The notes beneath the pieces are model-generated. The model was not told where the DNA came from, searched no databases, and was given only the letters and a program-made list of their open reading frames with translations. This document shows, in pieces, positions 21,385 through 32,174 of a DNA stretch of 64,000 nt. The DNA comes from Pseudoxanthomonas sp. J35. Lineage in GTDB: Bacteria; Pseudomonadota; Gammaproteobacteria; Xanthomonadales; Xanthomonadaceae. The position numbers were made by a program, and so were the translations under genes. The stretch spans positions 196,201-260,200 of the forward strand of contig NZ_AZVB01000002.1 of assembly GCF_000513995.1 (NCBI RefSeq), in the 5' to 3' direction. Each line of letters starts with the position of its first letter. Position 1 is the first letter of the stretch.

Positions 21385-22783
21385 CGGCATCCCCTTGCGC
21401 GAGCAGCGCGGTCACGATCCTGTCCATCGCGCTGCCGCGCGAACCTTTCACCAGCACCCGCAGGGCCTTGCCCGGGGCGGCACCGGCCGGGACCCGCGCG
21501 CGCAGGTCGTCGTGCAGCGCCGCGGCCAGGGCCTGGTGGGTGTCGAAATGCCGGCCCTCGCCGAAGGCGCGCGCGGCGGCGGCACTCAGCGGGCCCAGCG
21601 TGTAGAGGCGGGCGATCCCGGCGGCGCGCGCGCGGCGACCGGCGTCGGCGTGCAGCGCCTCGGCCTCCGGGCCCAGCTCGCGCATGTCGCCCAGCACCAG
21701 CCAGGCCTCGTCGCCGGAAGTGGCCAGCGCGTCGATCGCCGCGGCCACCGAACCGGGATTGGCGTTGTAGCTGTCGTCGACCAGCAGCGCATGGCCGGGC
21801 AGCGCGTGCGCCACCTGGCGGCCGGCGACCGGGCGCGCATCGCCCAGGCCGGCGGCGATCGCCTCCGGCTCCATGCCGCAGGCCAGGCCGATCGCGGCGG
21901 CGGCCAGCGCGTTGCACACGTTGTGGCGGCCCGGCAGCGCCAGCTCGACCTGGGCCTCGCCAGCCGGGGTCACCAGCACGAAGCGGCTGCCCTCGCCCGC
22001 CACGCGGATGTCGCGCGCGGTGACGTCGGCGCTGGCGTCCACGCCGAAGCGCAGCACCGTGCGGCCGCTGTCGGCCGGACGCACCACCTGCTGCTCGAAC
22101 CATGCACCGAACGCATCGTCGGCATTGATGACCGCGGTGCCGCCATCGGGCAGCGCGGCGTAGATGGCGCCCTTGGTCCCGGCCACGCCGAGCAGGCTGC
22201 CCATCCGCTCCAGGTGCGCCGCGGCGACGTTGTTGACCAGGGCCACGTCCGGCCGCGCGATCGCGGTCAGGTAGGCGATGTCGCCCGGCTTGCCGGCGCC
22301 CATCTCGTAGATGGCGAAGTCGGCATCTTCCGGCGCGTCGATCACCGCCAGCGGCAGGCCGATCTCGTTGTTGCGGTTGCCCGGGTTGGCATAGGCCAGG
22401 CCGGCGCGCTGCAGCACGGCCAGGGCCAGCGTCTTGACGCTGGTCTTGCCGTTGCTGCCGGTGATCGCCACCACCTTCGCCGCGCGGTCGCGCTGCATGC
22501 CGGCGGCGATCCGCGCCAGCGCGCGCTCGCTGTCGGTCACCAGGATCTGCGGCAGCGGCGGATCCAGTTCAAGCAGGCGCTCGACCAGCAGCGCGCTGGC
22601 GCCGCGCATGGCGGCGTCGGTGGCGAAGTCGTGGCCGTCGAAGCGCTCGCCGCGCAGGGCCACGTACAGGCTGCCGCCGCGCAGCTGGCGGGTGTCGTGG
22701 CTGACCGCGTCGACCACGGTGTCGTCGCCATGCAGTTCGCCGCCGGCCCAGTGGGCGATCAGGGAGAGCGGAAGGCGGTTCAT
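21374..22783 (-). CDS. murF: MurF, UDP-MurNAc-tripeptide D-Ala-D-Ala ligase
   Basis: 469-aa Mur ligase adding the D-Ala-D-Ala dipeptide. P-loop GSNGKTSVK near 113, [27 protein letters not shown]. Four-base overlap with the murE stop. Its substrate comes from MurE and DdlB encoded in the same operon. Confidence 0.96.
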   Translation of the reverse strand: MNRLPLSLIAHWAGGELHGDDTVVDAVSHDTRQLRGGSLYVALRGERFDGHDFATDAAMRGASALLVERLLELDPPLPQILVTDSERALARIAAGMQRDRAAKVVAITGSNGKTSVKTLALAVLQRAGLAYANPGNRNNEIGLPLAVIDAPEDADFAIYEMGAGKPGDIAYLTAIARPDVALVNNVAAAHLERMGSLLGVAGTKGAIYAALPDGGTAVINADDAFGAWFEQQVVRPADSGRTVLRFGVDASADVTARDIRVAGEGSRFVLVTPAGEAQVELALPGRHNVCNALAAAAIGLACGMEPEAIAAGLGDARPVAGRQVAHALPGHALLVDDSYNANPGSVAAAIDALATSGDEAWLVLGDMRELGPEAEALHADAGRRARAAGIARLYTLGPLSAAAARAFGEGRHFDTHQALAAALHDDLRARVPAGAAPGKALRVLVKGSRGSAMDRIVTALLAQGDADVA

Positions 22784-24249
22784 GCGCGCGCCTCCAGCGC
22801 CCGGCGGGCGACGTCGGTGTCGTCGAAGGGATGGCGCACGCCGTTCACTTCCTGGTACGGCTCGTGGCCCTTGCCGGCCACCAGCACGATGTCTTCGGGG
22901 CCGGCATCGCCGATCGCCCTGGCAATGGCGGCGGCGCGGTCGCGCTCCACCACCACCGCCTGCGGCGCGGCGAAGCCGGCGAGGATGTCGGCGACGATCG
23001 CGTCGCCGTCCTCGGTGCGGGGGTTGTCGTCGGTGACGATGACCAGGTCGGCCTCGGCCTCGGCGATCTGCGCCATCTGCGGACGCTTGCCGCGGTCGCG
23101 GTCGCCGCCACAGCCGAACACGCAGACCAGCCGCGCGGCGGCGTGCGCGCGCAGGCTGGTCAGCGCCTGGGCCAGTGCGTCCGGGGTATGCGCGTAGTCG
23201 ATCACCACCAGCGGCAGCACGCCGTCGCCGCCAAGGCGGTTCATGCGCCCGGGCACCGGCTGCAGCCGGGACAGCGTCGTGGCGATCGTCGGCACGTCGT
23301 CGCCCAGCGCATGCAGCACGCCGGCCACGGCCAGCAGGTTGTCGACGTTGAAGCGGCCCAGCAGCGGCGAACGCACCGGATGCGAGTCCTCGCCGGCGAA
23401 CAGCTCGAAGGCCAGGCCGCGGTTGTCGAAGCCGAGCGCCTCGGCGCGCACGGTGGCGCCGGCCTGGCCGCGCGAGCTCACCCCGACGGCCTGCAGGCCC
23501 GGCGCCAGGCAGCCACGCAGGGTGCGGCCGAAGGCGTCATCCAGGTTCAGCACCGCGGCCTTCAGCCCGGGTCGCGTGAACAGGCGCGCCTTGGCCGCGC
23601 CGTAGCTGTCCATGTCGCCGTGGTAGTCGAGGTGGTCGCGGGTGAGGTTGGTGAACACCGCCACGTCGTAGTGCACGCCGTCCACGCGGCCCTGGTCGAG
23701 CGCGTGCGAGCTCACTTCCATCGCCACCGCCTGCACGCCGTCGTCGCGCAGCTGCGCCAGCAGCGCGTGCATCGGCAGCACCAGCGGCGTGGTGAAGCCG
23801 GTCGGCCGCACCTGGCCGTGGCGGCCGGCGCCGAGCGTGCCGATGCTGCCGCTGGCGATGCCGCGCAGGTGCCAGGCCTGGGCCAGCAGCTGCACGGTCG
23901 AGGTCTTGCCGTTGGTGCCGGTGACCCCGACCATCGTCATCGCATGCGAGGGATGGCCATGGAACTGGTCGCCCATCGCGCCCAGCCGCGCGCGCAGCCC
24001 GGGCACGGCGATGGCATCGGCCGGCGCCGGGTACTCGTCCGGGGCCGGCGGTTCGAACAGCACCGCGGCCGCGCCCTGCTCCTGCGCCTGCTTCGCGAAG
24101 GCCAGGCCATGCGTGCCGAAGCCGGCGATGGCGACGAAGGCGTCGCCCGGACGCACCTCGCGGCTGTCCATCACCAGCCCGGAAACGTCGATGTCGCGCG
24201 GCAGCGCGACGTCGGGGATCAGGCGCGACAGGGGCATGCGGCGGGTCAT
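22780..24249 (-). CDS. murE: MurE, meso-diaminopimelate-adding ligase
   Basis: 489-aa Mur ligase. P-loop GTNGKTSTV near 112, [22 protein letters not shown], and DDNPRTE, the motif that selects meso-DAP over lysine. The ATG at 24249 overlaps the ftsI stop (ATGA). The product is the Gram-negative-type tripeptide. Confidence 0.96.
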   Translation of the reverse strand: MTRRMPLSRLIPDVALPRDIDVSGLVMDSREVRPGDAFVAIAGFGTHGLAFAKQAQEQGAAAVLFEPPAPDEYPAPADAIAVPGLRARLGAMGDQFHGHPSHAMTMVGVTGTNGKTSTVQLLAQAWHLRGIASGSIGTLGAGRHGQVRPTGFTTPLVLPMHALLAQLRDDGVQAVAMEVSSHALDQGRVDGVHYDVAVFTNLTRDHLDYHGDMDSYGAAKARLFTRPGLKAAVLNLDDAFGRTLRGCLAPGLQAVGVSSRGQAGATVRAEALGFDNRGLAFELFAGEDSHPVRSPLLGRFNVDNLLAVAGVLHALGDDVPTIATTLSRLQPVPGRMNRLGGDGVLPLVVIDYAHTPDALAQALTSLRAHAAARLVCVFGCGGDRDRGKRPQMAQIAEAEADLVIVTDDNPRTEDGDAIVADILAGFAAPQAVVVERDRAAAIARAIGDAGPEDIVLVAGKGHEPYQEVNGVRHPFDDTDVARRALEARA

Positions 24250-26054
24250 GGCACGCCCCCGCCACCGACCATCGCCGGTGGAATCGTCGGATCCTCGGCC
24301 GGCTCCTCCAGCGCCGCCGGCAACGGCGGCAGCGAAGCCTGGCGCTTGGCCTCGCCGCGCGCCTGCGCGGCCAGCCAGGTATCGATGTCGTCCGGCGGCA
24401 CGTCCATCAGCCGCAGCGCATCCTCCATCACGTTGCGGAACACCGGCGCCGATACCAGGCCGGCGTAATAGGAACCGGCCTGCGGGTCGTTGATCACCAC
24501 CACCGTGGCGAAGCGCGGGTTGGACGCCGGGACCAGGCCGGCGAAGGTGGTGGTGTAGCGGCGCGCGTAGCCGCCGGCGGCGGCCTGGCGCGCGGTGCCG
24601 GTCTTGCCGGCGACGTGGTAGCCGAGGATCGCGGCCTGGGTGGCGGTGCCGCCCGGCTCGGTCACGGTCTGCATCATCCGCAGCACCTGGTCGGCGATCT
24701 CGGGCTTGACCACCTGGCGGGCCTCGTTGACCTGGCCCTTGACGAAGGTCGGGGTGATCAGCCGGCCGTGGTTGCCCAGCGCCGCGTAGGCCACCGCGAT
24801 CTGCAGGGGCGTGGCCGACAGGCCGTAGCCGTAGGCCATCGTCGCCTTGGTCAGGCCGTCCCAGCGCGCCGGCTCGCGCAGCGAACCGATCGCCTCGCCG
24901 GGAAAGCCACTGTTGGGCGCCTGGCCGTAGCCGAAGCCGCGGATGAACTCGTAGAAGTACTGCGGCGACAGCGGCTCGGCCAGCTTCACCGCGCCCAGGT
25001 TCGAGCTCTTGGTGATGATGCCGGAGACATCGAGCACGCCGTAGTTGTGGTGGTCGCGGATCGTGTAGCGGCCCAGCGACATGTAGCCGGGGTTGGTGTC
25101 GAAGCGCGTGGCCGGGGTGATCCTGCCGGTGCTCAGCGCGGCGGCCACGGTGATCGGCTTCATCGTCGAGCCCGGCTCGATCAGGTCGGTGACCGCGCGG
25201 TTGCGGTGCGCGTCCTGGCTGGCTCCGCCGACCGCGTTGGGGTTGTAGCTGGGCAGGTTGACCATCGCCAGCACTTCGCCGGTGGCCACGTCCAGCACCA
25301 CCACCGAGCCGCTGCTGGCCTTGTAGGTGTTCAGCGCGTTGCGCAGTTCGCGGTAGGCCAGGAACTGGATGCGGCGGTCGATGCTGAGGGTCAGGTCCTT
25401 GCCCGGCTCGGCGGCGCTGACCAGCTCGATGTTCTCGACGATGCGGCCGTGGCGGTCGCGGATCACCCGCTTGGAACCGGGCTTGCCGCGCAGCCACTCG
25501 TCGAACGCCAGCTCCAGGCCTTCCTGGCCGCGGTCGTCGATGTTGGTGAAGCCCAGCACGTGCGCCATGGCCTCGCCCTGCGGGTAGAAGCGGCGGAACT
25601 CGCGCTGCGAGAACACCCCCGGAATGTTGCGGGCGAGGATGGCCTTGGCCTGGTCCGGGTTGATCCGGCGCTTGAGGTAGACGAATTCCTTGTCGGCGCG
25701 CTGCGACAGCCGGCTCATCAGCTCGTCGGCCGGCACGCCCAGCGCCTGCGCCAGCTCCGGCAGGCGCTCGGGATGGCGCAGCAGTTCCTGCGGGTTGCCC
25801 CACACCGATTCCACCGGCGTGGACACCGCCACCGGCTCGCCGTTGCGGTCGGTGATCATGCCGCGCGAGGTCGGGATCGGGATCTCGCGGACGAAGCGGG
25901 CCTCGCCCTGGCGCTGGTAGAAATCGGCGTTGACCAGCTGGATCCAGGCGGCGCGGCCGACCAGCGCCACCGAACACAGGCCCAGCGCGACGCCGACCAG
26001 CATCATGCGGCCGCGCAGGTCGAACGCGCTGCGGTTGCGGTTGGGCCGGCTCAC
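24246..26054 (-). CDS. ftsI: FtsI (PBP3), septal peptidoglycan transpeptidase
   Basis: 602-aa class B penicillin-binding protein. Short cytoplasmic tail, one membrane helix (about 17-38), PBP dimer/pedestal domain, then the transpeptidase with STMK at Ser296, SSN at 350-352 and KTGT later (AGKTGTARQ). Cross-links septal peptidoglycan with FtsW; target of beta-lactams such as aztreonam. Overlaps ftsL by four bases. Confidence 0.97.
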   Translation of the reverse strand: MSRPNRNRSAFDLRGRMMLVGVALGLCSVALVGRAAWIQLVNADFYQRQGEARFVREIPIPTSRGMITDRNGEPVAVSTPVESVWGNPQELLRHPERLPELAQALGVPADELMSRLSQRADKEFVYLKRRINPDQAKAILARNIPGVFSQREFRRFYPQGEAMAHVLGFTNIDDRGQEGLELAFDEWLRGKPGSKRVIRDRHGRIVENIELVSAAEPGKDLTLSIDRRIQFLAYRELRNALNTYKASSGSVVVLDVATGEVLAMVNLPSYNPNAVGGASQDAHRNRAVTDLIEPGSTMKPITVAAALSTGRITPATRFDTNPGYMSLGRYTIRDHHNYGVLDVSGIITKSSNLGAVKLAEPLSPQYFYEFIRGFGYGQAPNSGFPGEAIGSLREPARWDGLTKATMAYGYGLSATPLQIAVAYAALGNHGRLITPTFVKGQVNEARQVVKPEIADQVLRMMQTVTEPGGTATQAAILGYHVAGKTGTARQAAAGGYARRYTTTFAGLVPASNPRFATVVVINDPQAGSYYAGLVSAPVFRNVMEDALRLMDVPPDDIDTWLAAQARGEAKRQASLPPLPAALEEPAEDPTIPPAMVGGGGVP

Positions 26055-26314
26055 GGGCGCACCACCACGATGTCCTCGGCCTCGGGGAACTTCATGCCGA
26101 GGCGTTCGCGCGCCACCTGGTCGATGCGGTTGGCCTGCGCCCAGGTGGCCTGCTCCAGCTGCAGGCGGCCGAATTCGATGTTCAGTTCGTCGCGCTCGCG
26201 CTCGGCGCGGGTCAGTTCGACGAACAGCTGGCGGTGGCGGTAGCGCTCGTACACCACCGCGATGGCGGTGGCGACGGTGGCCAGCAGCAGCACGGCGAGC
26301 AGGATCCGGCTCAT
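26051..26314 (-). CDS. ftsL: Cell division protein FtsL
   Basis: 87-aa bitopic protein: membrane helix about 4-21 then a leucine-zipper-like coiled coil ([19 protein letters not shown]). It forms the FtsQLB complex that activates FtsWI. Recognised by size, topology and its place between rsmH and ftsI, with four-base overlaps at both ends. Confidence 0.92.
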   Translation of the reverse strand: MSRILLAVLLLATVATAIAVVYERYRHRQLFVELTRAERERDELNIEFGRLQLEQATWAQANRIDQVARERLGMKFPEAEDIVVVRP

Positions 26315-27285
26315 GCGACCCGCCTCCCCTGCCCGTCGAGCTTCTCGGCCACGCGCAGCACCGCGCTGCGCGCGCGCGGGTTGGCGGCCAGCTCGGCCTC
26401 GTCGGCGCGGATCGCGCCGCCCAGGTCGGCCAGCACCGGCACGAAGACTTCCGCCTGCGGCAGCCGGCGGTTGGCCGGCGGCGCCTTGGCGTGGCGGGCG
26501 ATGAACTGCTTGGTGATGCGGTCTTCCAGCGAATGGAAGCTGATCACCGCCAGGCGGCCGCCCGGCTTGAGCGCGGCCAGCGCCGCGTCCAGCCCGGCCT
26601 CGAGGTCGGCCAGCTCGCGGTTGATGTGGATGCGGATGGCCTGGAAGCTGCGGGTGGCCGGGTTGCTCTTGTCCTTGCCGCGCGGCACCACCGAGGCGAT
26701 CAGCGCGGCCAGCTCGGCGGTGCGGGTCAGCGGCTGCGCGCGGCGGGCGACGATGGCGCGGGCGATGCGCCGGCTCTGCTTCTCCTCGCCGTAGCGCCAC
26801 AGCACCTCGGCGATCTCGGCCTCGTCGGCGCGCGCCAGCCATTGCGCCGCGCTCTCGCCGGATTCCGGGTCCATGCGCATGTCCAGCGGACCGTCCTTGC
26901 CGAAGGAGAAGCCGCGCTCGGCCACGTCCAGCTGCGGCGAGGACACGCCCAGGTCGAACAGCACCCCGTCCAGGTCACGCGCCTCTTCCCAGCCGGCGAG
27001 CGTGGCGAAGCTGCCGCGGCGGATCGACACGCGCGCGTCGCCGCCGAAACCGCGTTCGGCTTCCGCGATCGCTTCCGGGTCTTTGTCCATCAGCAGCAGC
27101 CGGCCTCCCGGGCCGAGTTGTTGCAGCACGCCGCGGGCGTGGCCGCCGCGGCCGAAGGTGCCATCCAGGTAACGTCCGTCCTCGACCACACGCAGCCCGT
27201 CCATGACCTGCGCGTACAGCACCGGCAGGTGCGCCGCCGGCGCTGACGGGGCAGCGGGGTGGCCGGCCTGCGCGCCCGTGCGCAT
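26311..27285 (-). CDS. rsmH: 16S rRNA m4C1402 methyltransferase RsmH (MraW)
   Basis: 324-aa SAM-dependent N4-methyltransferase of C1402 in the ribosomal P site. SAM-binding [12 protein letters not shown] near residue 41, [21 protein letters not shown]. Its partner at the same nucleotide, RsmI, is encoded at 29067-29897. The N-terminus has some 18 low-complexity residues before HLPVLY. GGGGG precedes the ATG at 27285. Confidence 0.95.
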   Translation of the reverse strand: MRTGAQAGHPAAPSAPAAHLPVLYAQVMDGLRVVEDGRYLDGTFGRGGHARGVLQQLGPGGRLLLMDKDPEAIAEAERGFGGDARVSIRRGSFATLAGWEEARDLDGVLFDLGVSSPQLDVAERGFSFGKDGPLDMRMDPESGESAAQWLARADEAEIAEVLWRYGEEKQSRRIARAIVARRAQPLTRTAELAALIASVVPRGKDKSNPATRSFQAIRIHINRELADLEAGLDAALAALKPGGRLAVISFHSLEDRITKQFIARHAKAPPANRRLPQAEVFVPVLADLGGAIRADEAELAANPRARSAVLRVAEKLDGQGRRVA

Positions 27286-27299
27286 CCGGTCCCCCGCCG

Positions 27300-27746
27300 T
27301 CACAACTTCAGATCGAGCATGTGCTCGCTCAGATCCTCGTCGGACAGCGTCCGCTGGATCTGCGCGTGATGCGCCTGCTCGCTCCACAGTTCGAACTTGT
27401 CGCCCATGCCCAGCAGCACCGCCTTGCGGTCGATGCCCACCGCGCTGCGGTGGCTGGGAGGGATGGAAATGCGCCCGTTGCCGTCCAGCTCCACCGGCAC
27501 GGCGGCGCCGACCAGCTTCAGCTGCAGGCTGCGGTGCGCGGCGCGGGTCTTCGGCAGGGCGTTGACCTGGTCGCGGACCTGCTCCCACTGCGCGTGGGGG
27601 TACAGGTACAGCGAGCCGGCCTCGAACGGGTTGTAGGTGATGACCAGGCGGTTGCCGCACTCGCGCGCGACGAGGTCGCGGTAGGCCGTGGGAATGGCCA
27701 CCCGTCCCTTGTCGTCCACTGTGATGGCGGTCTCGCCCTGGAACAC
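27300..27746 (-). CDS. mraZ: Transcriptional regulator MraZ
   Basis: 148-aa protein of two SpoVT/AbrB-like repeats (about 5-52 and 80-125), each with the DKGRVAIP / GNGRISIPP signature. In E. coli MraZ binds TGGGN repeats ahead of its own gene and represses the dcw operon; five such boxes at 10-base steps lie just upstream here. The start codon is GTG (MFQGETAIT from GTGTTCCAG). It is the first gene of the cluster, 14 bases before rsmH. Confidence 0.95.
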   Translation of the reverse strand: MFQGETAITVDDKGRVAIPTAYRDLVARECGNRLVITYNPFEAGSLYLYPHAQWEQVRDQVNALPKTRAAHRSLQLKLVGAAVPVELDGNGRISIPPSHRSAVGIDRKAVLLGMGDKFELWSEQAHHAQIQRTLSDEDLSEHMLDLKL

Positions 27747-27783
27747 GTCGCTGCTACCCGCACCCTGCTGCTGGAGGCTCTAC

Positions 27784-27856
27784 AACCACGGAAAACCACA
27801 AAAACCCCGGTTTTCCCCCGGGAGCCCACCTTAGGATTCACCAACAGGGTTGTCAA
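27784..27856 (-). promoter_or_regulatory. dcw operon promoter with MraZ operator array
   Basis: Minus strand TTGACA (27851-27856), 17-base spacer, TAAGGT (27828-27833), then five boxes exactly 10 bases apart: TGGGC (27824-27828), GGGGA (27814-27818), GGGGT (27804-27808), TGGTT (27794-27798), TGGTT (27784-27788). E. coli MraZ sites are TGGGN repeats with 5-base spacers, the same period, so this fits an autoregulatory operator overlapping the transcription start. Confidence 0.78.
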
Positions 27857-28054
27857 CAGGATTTCAAGGAAAAAATCGCCTGTTGCGTCAATGAGTTGCA
27901 GCGATGTTCACAGACAAGTTCAAGGGTTTTCCACAAGTCGCTGTTTAGTCTCAAATTTTGAGATTTCGCACTTGTGAAGGCCATGTGAGATCCGCGCAGG
28001 CGCACCCTGTCCCGGGACAGCACCGCCAGGACAACGCCCTGTATTCAGGGGAAG

Positions 28055-28068
28055 GTTTCGCGCGAAAC
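28055..28068. repeat. Perfect 14-bp palindrome resembling a parS half-match
   Basis: GTTTCGCGCGAAAC between rnpB and mraZ. It differs from the ParB site core GTTTCACGTGAAAC at two symmetric positions. The rest of the 391-base gap 27747-28137, beyond the mraZ promoter, shows no gene. Confidence 0.4.
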
Positions 28069-28137
28069 GGCTTCACCGGGAGGATGACCGCCGCCGGCCG
28101 GCAGCCGGGCGCACCCTCCAGGGCAGGGATGAAAGGA

Positions 28138-28547
28138 AGTGGCGGAGCCGGCCGGTAAGCCGGGTTCTGTCGTGGACAGTCATTCCTCTAGGCGCAGCGT
28201 CACCGCTACGCTCAAGCAACCTACCCGGACCCGACGCGGGCAGCGCCATGGGGTCCCTATTTGGTCTTGCTCCCGGTGGGGTTTGCCGTGCCGGCCTGTT
28301 ACCAGGCTCGCGGTGCGCTCTTACCGCACCATTTCACCCTTGCCCGCTTCCTGCCCCCCTTTCGGCGAGGCGGGAGCACGTTGCCGGACTTGCGTCCGTC
28401 CCGCGCCCCGGACCGCTGGCGGTATCTTTCTGTTGCACTTTCCGTCGGCTCGCGCCGCCCAGGCGTTACCTGGCACCGTGCCCTGTGGAGCCCGGACTTT
28501 CCTCGGCATGCTTGCGCATGACGCGACTGTCTGACCGGCTCCGCCAG
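28138..28547 (-). ncRNA. rnpB: RNase P RNA (class A)
   Basis: Catalytic RNA of RNase P, which trims tRNA 5' leaders. The ends pair as P1 (GGCGGAGCCGG with CCGGCTCCGCC). Near the 5' end are GACAGTCGC and GAGGAAAGTCCGGGCTCC (conserved region I), then GAAAGTGCAACAGAAAG, the P8/P9 region GGGTGAAATGGTGCGGTAAG, AGACCAAATAGGGA (region IV/V) and the 3' GAACCCGGCTTACCGG. About 410 nt, a normal bacterial type A length. Ends are estimated from P1. A TAGAAT -10 lies at 28554-28559 on the minus strand. Confidence 0.95.
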
Positions 28548-28561
28548 GGACGCATTCTACG

Positions 28562-28832
28562 CTCAGCCGTATGAATACCCCACGCTTCGCTGAAGCGAAG
28601 CGTGGGCTCCGGCGAGCTTTGCCTCCGATCCCCTGCAGCCGGGGCGCCCCGCCCGTACCAACGGGGGCTTCGGCAGCAGACACGTGGCTGCGCGCCTTCG
28701 GCACGGTCGGAACCAGGGTAGCCCCGGGCGCCACCGCGGTGCCGGGGCTTTTTTGTAGAGTCGGGCTTGCCCGACTCCCCCGCCCGATGTCCCTGCCCGC
28801 GTGAAAGAGCAGCGGGGCAAGCCCCGCTCTAC
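28562..28832. repeat. Repeat-rich block between rnpB and rsmI with REP pair and a strong hairpin plus T-run
   Basis: The 519-base gap 28548-29066 has no gene I trust. Contents: CCACGCTTCGC/GCGAAGCGTGG palindrome (28580-28604), a diverged copy of the secA-side repeat (28607-28670), a stem AGCCCCGG...CCGGGGCT followed by six T on the plus strand (28721-28755), GTAG plus AGTCGGGCTTGCCCGACT (28755-28776), and AGCGGGGCAAGCCCCGCT ending in CTAC (28811-28832). The last two form an inverted REP pair like those at 4243 and 33557. 28833-29066 shows nothing recognisable. Confidence 0.7.
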
Positions 28833-29066
28833 AACAGCGACGCGGCCGATAGTCCCTCCCGCCGGGAGAGGGAAACATCGCACGAAGCCACGACCGGAAC
28901 GCGCCCGAAGATGCGGTAACGCGGGTCGCCAGAAGCATCTCGCTGGGTGATGCGACTGGGAAGCTGGCGCGTGGCGACGCGCCGAACCTCGCCAGCGCCC
29001 TCGTTCATTCCCGGGACCTTACCGCTGCACTACCTGCTACTTGTACCCCGTGCCCGGAAGGGCCGC

Positions 29067-29897
29067 TCACTCGTCCGAACCGCCACCGTAAAGGGCCTTG
29101 CGCGGGGCGCCGGTGATCTCCGCGGCGAGCCTGGCGGCGGCGGAGGGCGGGAGCTGCTTCGCCAGGATGGCGTGGACGCGGCGCCCCTCGGCCAGCTTCG
29201 CGTCGGCGTCCTCGCCCACGCCCTGCACGACCAGCACGAACTCGCCCTTGCGCTGGTCCGCGTCGGCCAGCACGCGTTCGTGGAGCCCGGCCAGGTCGCC
29301 GTCCAGCACCGTCTCGAAGAGCTTGGTCAGCTCGCGCGCCAGCACCGCCGGCCGGCCATCGCCGAAGGCCGCGCGCAGGTCGGCCAGCGACTCGTCGATG
29401 CGGTGCGCCGACTCGTAGAACACCAGCGTGCGCGGCTCCCCGGCCAGCGCCGCCAGCCGCTCCCGCCGCGCCGAGGCCTTGGCCGGCAGGAAGCCCTCGA
29501 AGGCGAAGCGGTCGCTGGGCAACCCTGCCACGCTCAGCGCCGCGATCAGCGCCGACGGCCCCGGCACCGGGCTTACCCGCACCCCCGCCTGCCGCGCCGC
29601 CCGCACCAGCCGGTAGCCCGGGTCGCTGACCAGCGGCGTGCCCGCGTCGCTGATCAGGGCCAGCGACTCCCCGGCCAGCAGCCGCGCCACCAGCCGCTCG
29701 GCCACCTGCTGCTCGTTGTGCTCGTGCAGGGCCAGCAGGGGCGTGCCGATACCGAAGTGCCCCAGCAGCTGCGCGCTGCGGCGGGTGTCCTCGGCGCAGA
29801 TCGCGGCCACCTCGCGCAGCACCTGCTGGGCCCGCGGCGAAAGGTCGCCGAGGTTGCCGATGGGCGTGGCGACGACATGCAGGGTGGCGGCGGGCAT
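29067..29897 (-). CDS. rsmI: 16S rRNA 2'-O-ribose C1402 methyltransferase RsmI
   Basis: 276-aa tetrapyrrole-methylase-fold SAM enzyme that completes m4Cm1402 together with RsmH. TPIGNLGDLSPRA near residue 12, CAEDTRRSAQLL, ISDAGTPLVSDPG and VPGPSALIAALSVAG are family signatures. The ATG at 29897 is preceded by an in-frame GTG; either could start. It is divergent from lpoA, the usual arrangement (rsmI, lpoA, yraN). Confidence 0.95.
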   Translation of the reverse strand: MPAATLHVVATPIGNLGDLSPRAQQVLREVAAICAEDTRRSAQLLGHFGIGTPLLALHEHNEQQVAERLVARLLAGESLALISDAGTPLVSDPGYRLVRAARQAGVRVSPVPGPSALIAALSVAGLPSDRFAFEGFLPAKASARRERLAALAGEPRTLVFYESAHRIDESLADLRAAFGDGRPAVLARELTKLFETVLDGDLAGLHERVLADADQRKGEFVLVVQGVGEDADAKLAEGRRVHAILAKQLPPSAAARLAAEITGAPRKALYGGGSDE

Positions 29898-29923
29898 CAC
29901 AGGTCCAGGTCCGGGGGGAAAGG

Positions 29924-29929
29924 TAGAAT
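29924..29929 (+). promoter_or_regulatory. Probable -10 element of lpoA
   Basis: TAGAAT 37 bases before the lpoA start in the short divergent gap with rsmI; no clear -35. Confidence 0.35.
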
Positions 29930-29965
29930 CCTAAGCTCTTTCACCGACCGGCCCGGCCCCGACGG

Positions 29966-31726
29966 ATGGACATGCAGAACCAGAACGCCCCCGCGACGCG
30001 CCCCTTCCGCCTGCGCTGGCTGGCGCCCTGCCTGGCCACCCTGCTGGCCGCCGGCTGCGCCAGCGTGGCCACCGCGCCCCCGGCGGCGCCGGAACATGCC
30101 GCCGCGCTGGCCCAGCTGGAACAGGGCCAGGCGCGCGAAGCCGCGCAGCGGCTGGAGACGCTGGCGGCCGGTGCCCGTGGCACCCAGCGCAATGCCCTGC
30201 TCGCCGATGCCGCCTTCGCCTGGCAGGAAGCCGGCGACGAGGCCCGCGCCCGCAGCCTGGCCGCCCAGGTCGACCCGCGCCGGGTCACCGGCGCCAGCCG
30301 CGCCCGCCTGGGCCTGCTGCAGGCCGAGTGGGCGATCGCCGGGAACCAGCCGGCCAACGTCCCCGCGCTGCTGGCCGGCAGCGATCCGGCGCTGCTGGGC
30401 GCGCCGCTGCAGGCGCGCTGGCGCCTGGCCCAGGCCCGCGGCCTGGAAGCCACCGGCGACGCGGTCGGCGCGGCCGCCGCCCGCGCCCGTGCCGATGCCG
30501 GCCTGCAGGGCGAGGCGCGCAACGCCAACCGCGAAGCGATCGAGCGCCTGCTGGCCGGCCTCGACGACGCCACCCTCTCCTCCCGTGCCGCCGCCCTGCC
30601 GGCCGGCGACCCGCTGTACAACTTCGCCGGCCGCGCCCTGGTCCGCCGCGGCCTGCCGCTGCCGCGCCCGTTCGACACTGCCCAGGCCTGGAACTTCGAC
30701 CAGCGCGCCCCGGCCGCGGCCGACGGTTACCGCCCGCCGCGCAAGCTGGCGGTGCTGCTGCCGCTGACCGGCCAGCTGGCCACCGCCGCCGGCCCGGTCC
30801 GCGACGGCCTGCTCGCCGGCTATTACGCCGAACGCCGCCCGCGTCCGGCCATCACCTTCTACGACACCGGCGGCACCCCGGCCGGCGCCCAGGCGGCCTA
30901 CGCCCGCGCCGTGGCCGAAGGCAACGACTTCGTGGTCGGGCCGCTGGGCCGCGACGAGGTCGGCGCGGTGTTCGCCGGCGCCGATGCCGGCGTCTCCAGC
31001 CTCGCGCTCAACCGCGGCACCGTCGCCCCGCCGCCGGGCCACCTGGCCTTCTCGCTGGCGCCGGAGGACGACGGCATCGTCGCCGCCGACTACCTGCTGG
31101 CGCGCGAGCACCGCAACGTGCTGGTGATCGCCGGCAGCGACGACAACGGCCGCCGCGCGGTGGAAGCGTTCCGTACCCGCCTCCAGGAACGCGGCGGCAG
31201 CATCGCCGGCGTGGTCAGCGTGGGCGAGGAGCCGGGCGATGTCTCCGCGCAGCTGGTGCAGGCCTCCGCGGCCGGCGCCGATGCGGTGTTCCTGGCGGTG
31301 CGCGGCCCGCAGGCCCGGGCGCTGGCGCCGCAGCTGGCCCTGGCCGGCTTCGCCGCGCGCACCCGCGTGGCCGGCTCGCAACTGACCTCCGGCACCGGCA
31401 AGGCCGAGGAGGACGTGGTGCTCGACGGCATCGTGTTCCCGGGCGAGGCCTGGCAGGCGCGCGGCGTCGCCGGGCTGCCGTCGTACAGCCAGGTCTCGGA
31501 CATGCTGCCGACCGCGCGCGGTCCGGCCGCGCGCCTGTTCGCCTTCGGCCACGATGCCTGGCTGATCACCGCCTTCCTCGAACGGCTGCTGCGCAGCAGC
31601 GACGGCGAGCTGGCCGGCGCCACTGGCACCCTGCGCTCGGACGGCTTCGGCAACATCGTGCGCCAGCCGCAGTGGTCGACCTTCCGCGAGGGCGTCGTGG
31701 TGCCGGTGTCCGGCGGCGGCTACTGA
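29966..31726 (+). CDS. lpoA: Penicillin-binding protein activator LpoA (LppC), outer-membrane lipoprotein
   Basis: 586 aa. Signal peptide with lipobox LAAGC (acylated Cys31). N-terminal helical TPR-like domain (about 45-225) and a C-terminal periplasmic-binding-protein-like domain (about 250-580: [28 protein letters not shown]). In E. coli LpoA activates PBP1A from the outer membrane. Followed by yraN with four bases between, a conserved pair. Confidence 0.92.
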   Translation: MDMQNQNAPATRPFRLRWLAPCLATLLAAGCASVATAPPAAPEHAAALAQLEQGQAREAAQRLETLAAGARGTQRNALLADAAFAWQEAGDEARARSLAAQVDPRRVTGASRARLGLLQAEWAIAGNQPANVPALLAGSDPALLGAPLQARWRLAQARGLEATGDAVGAAAARARADAGLQGEARNANREAIERLLAGLDDATLSSRAAALPAGDPLYNFAGRALVRRGLPLPRPFDTAQAWNFDQRAPAAADGYRPPRKLAVLLPLTGQLATAAGPVRDGLLAGYYAERRPRPAITFYDTGGTPAGAQAAYARAVAEGNDFVVGPLGRDEVGAVFAGADAGVSSLALNRGTVAPPPGHLAFSLAPEDDGIVAADYLLAREHRNVLVIAGSDDNGRRAVEAFRTRLQERGGSIAGVVSVGEEPGDVSAQLVQASAAGADAVFLAVRGPQARALAPQLALAGFAARTRVAGSQLTSGTGKAEEDVVLDGIVFPGEAWQARGVAGLPSYSQVSDMLPTARGPAARLFAFGHDAWLITAFLERLLRSSDGELAGATGTLRSDGFGNIVRQPQWSTFREGVVVPVSGGGY

Positions 31727-31730
31727 GGCG

Positions 31731-32114
31731 ATGTTCGACCGTCGCGCGCGCGGGCAGCGGGTCGAGGCCGCCGCGCGCGGACGCCTCGAGCGCGCCGGCC
31801 TGCGCACGCTGGCCGCCAACGTCGGCTATCGCGGCGGCGAGCTCGACCTGGTGATGCTCGAACGCGGCGCTTCCGGCGACACCGTGGTGTTCGTGGAAGT
31901 GCGCTACCGCGCCGGCGCGGCCTTCGGCGGGGGCCTGGCCTCGGTCGACCATGGCAAGCGGCGCAGGCTGGTCCGCGCCGCGCAGCTGTACCTGGGCGCG
32001 CATCCACGGCTGGCGCAGCTGCCCTGCCGCTTCGACGTGGTCGAGGCGCGCGGCGATCCGGGCGCGCCGGAACTGGAATGGCTGCGCGATGCGTTCCGCC
32101 TGGATGACGTCTAG
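31731..32114 (+). CDS. yraN: UPF0102 protein YraN (endonuclease-like fold)
   Basis: 127 aa of the YraN/UPF0102 family, which has a restriction-endonuclease-like core: GGELDLVM and VVFVEVRYR supply the usual E/D...ExK-like positions, although the lysine is Arg here (EVRYR). Cellular role not established; associated with lpoA and DNA repair/recombination genes in many proteobacteria. Four bases after lpoA, so co-transcribed. Confidence 0.88.
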   Translation: MFDRRARGQRVEAAARGRLERAGLRTLAANVGYRGGELDLVMLERGASGDTVVFVEVRYRAGAAFGGGLASVDHGKRRRLVRAAQLYLGAHPRLAQLPCRFDVVEARGDPGAPELEWLRDAFRLDDV

Positions 32115-32162
32115 CCGGCGCATACCCACTGCGCGTCGTTCGATGCTGCTGGCGTGCGGGCC

Positions 32163-32168
32163 TACAAT
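32163..32168 (+). promoter_or_regulatory. -10 element giving an apparently leaderless mRNA
   Basis: TACAAT ends 6 bases before the ATG at 32175, so transcription starting 6-7 bases downstream would begin at or next to the A of the start codon. No Shine-Dalgarno precedes that ATG (CGGCCG). Confidence 0.45.
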
Positions 32169-32174
32169 CGGCCG

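Noticed and set aside
27921-27940. TTTTCCACA, one base from a DnaA box, as sign of an origin
   Set aside because: Single site, no cluster, no dnaA/dnaN or AT-rich unwinding element.
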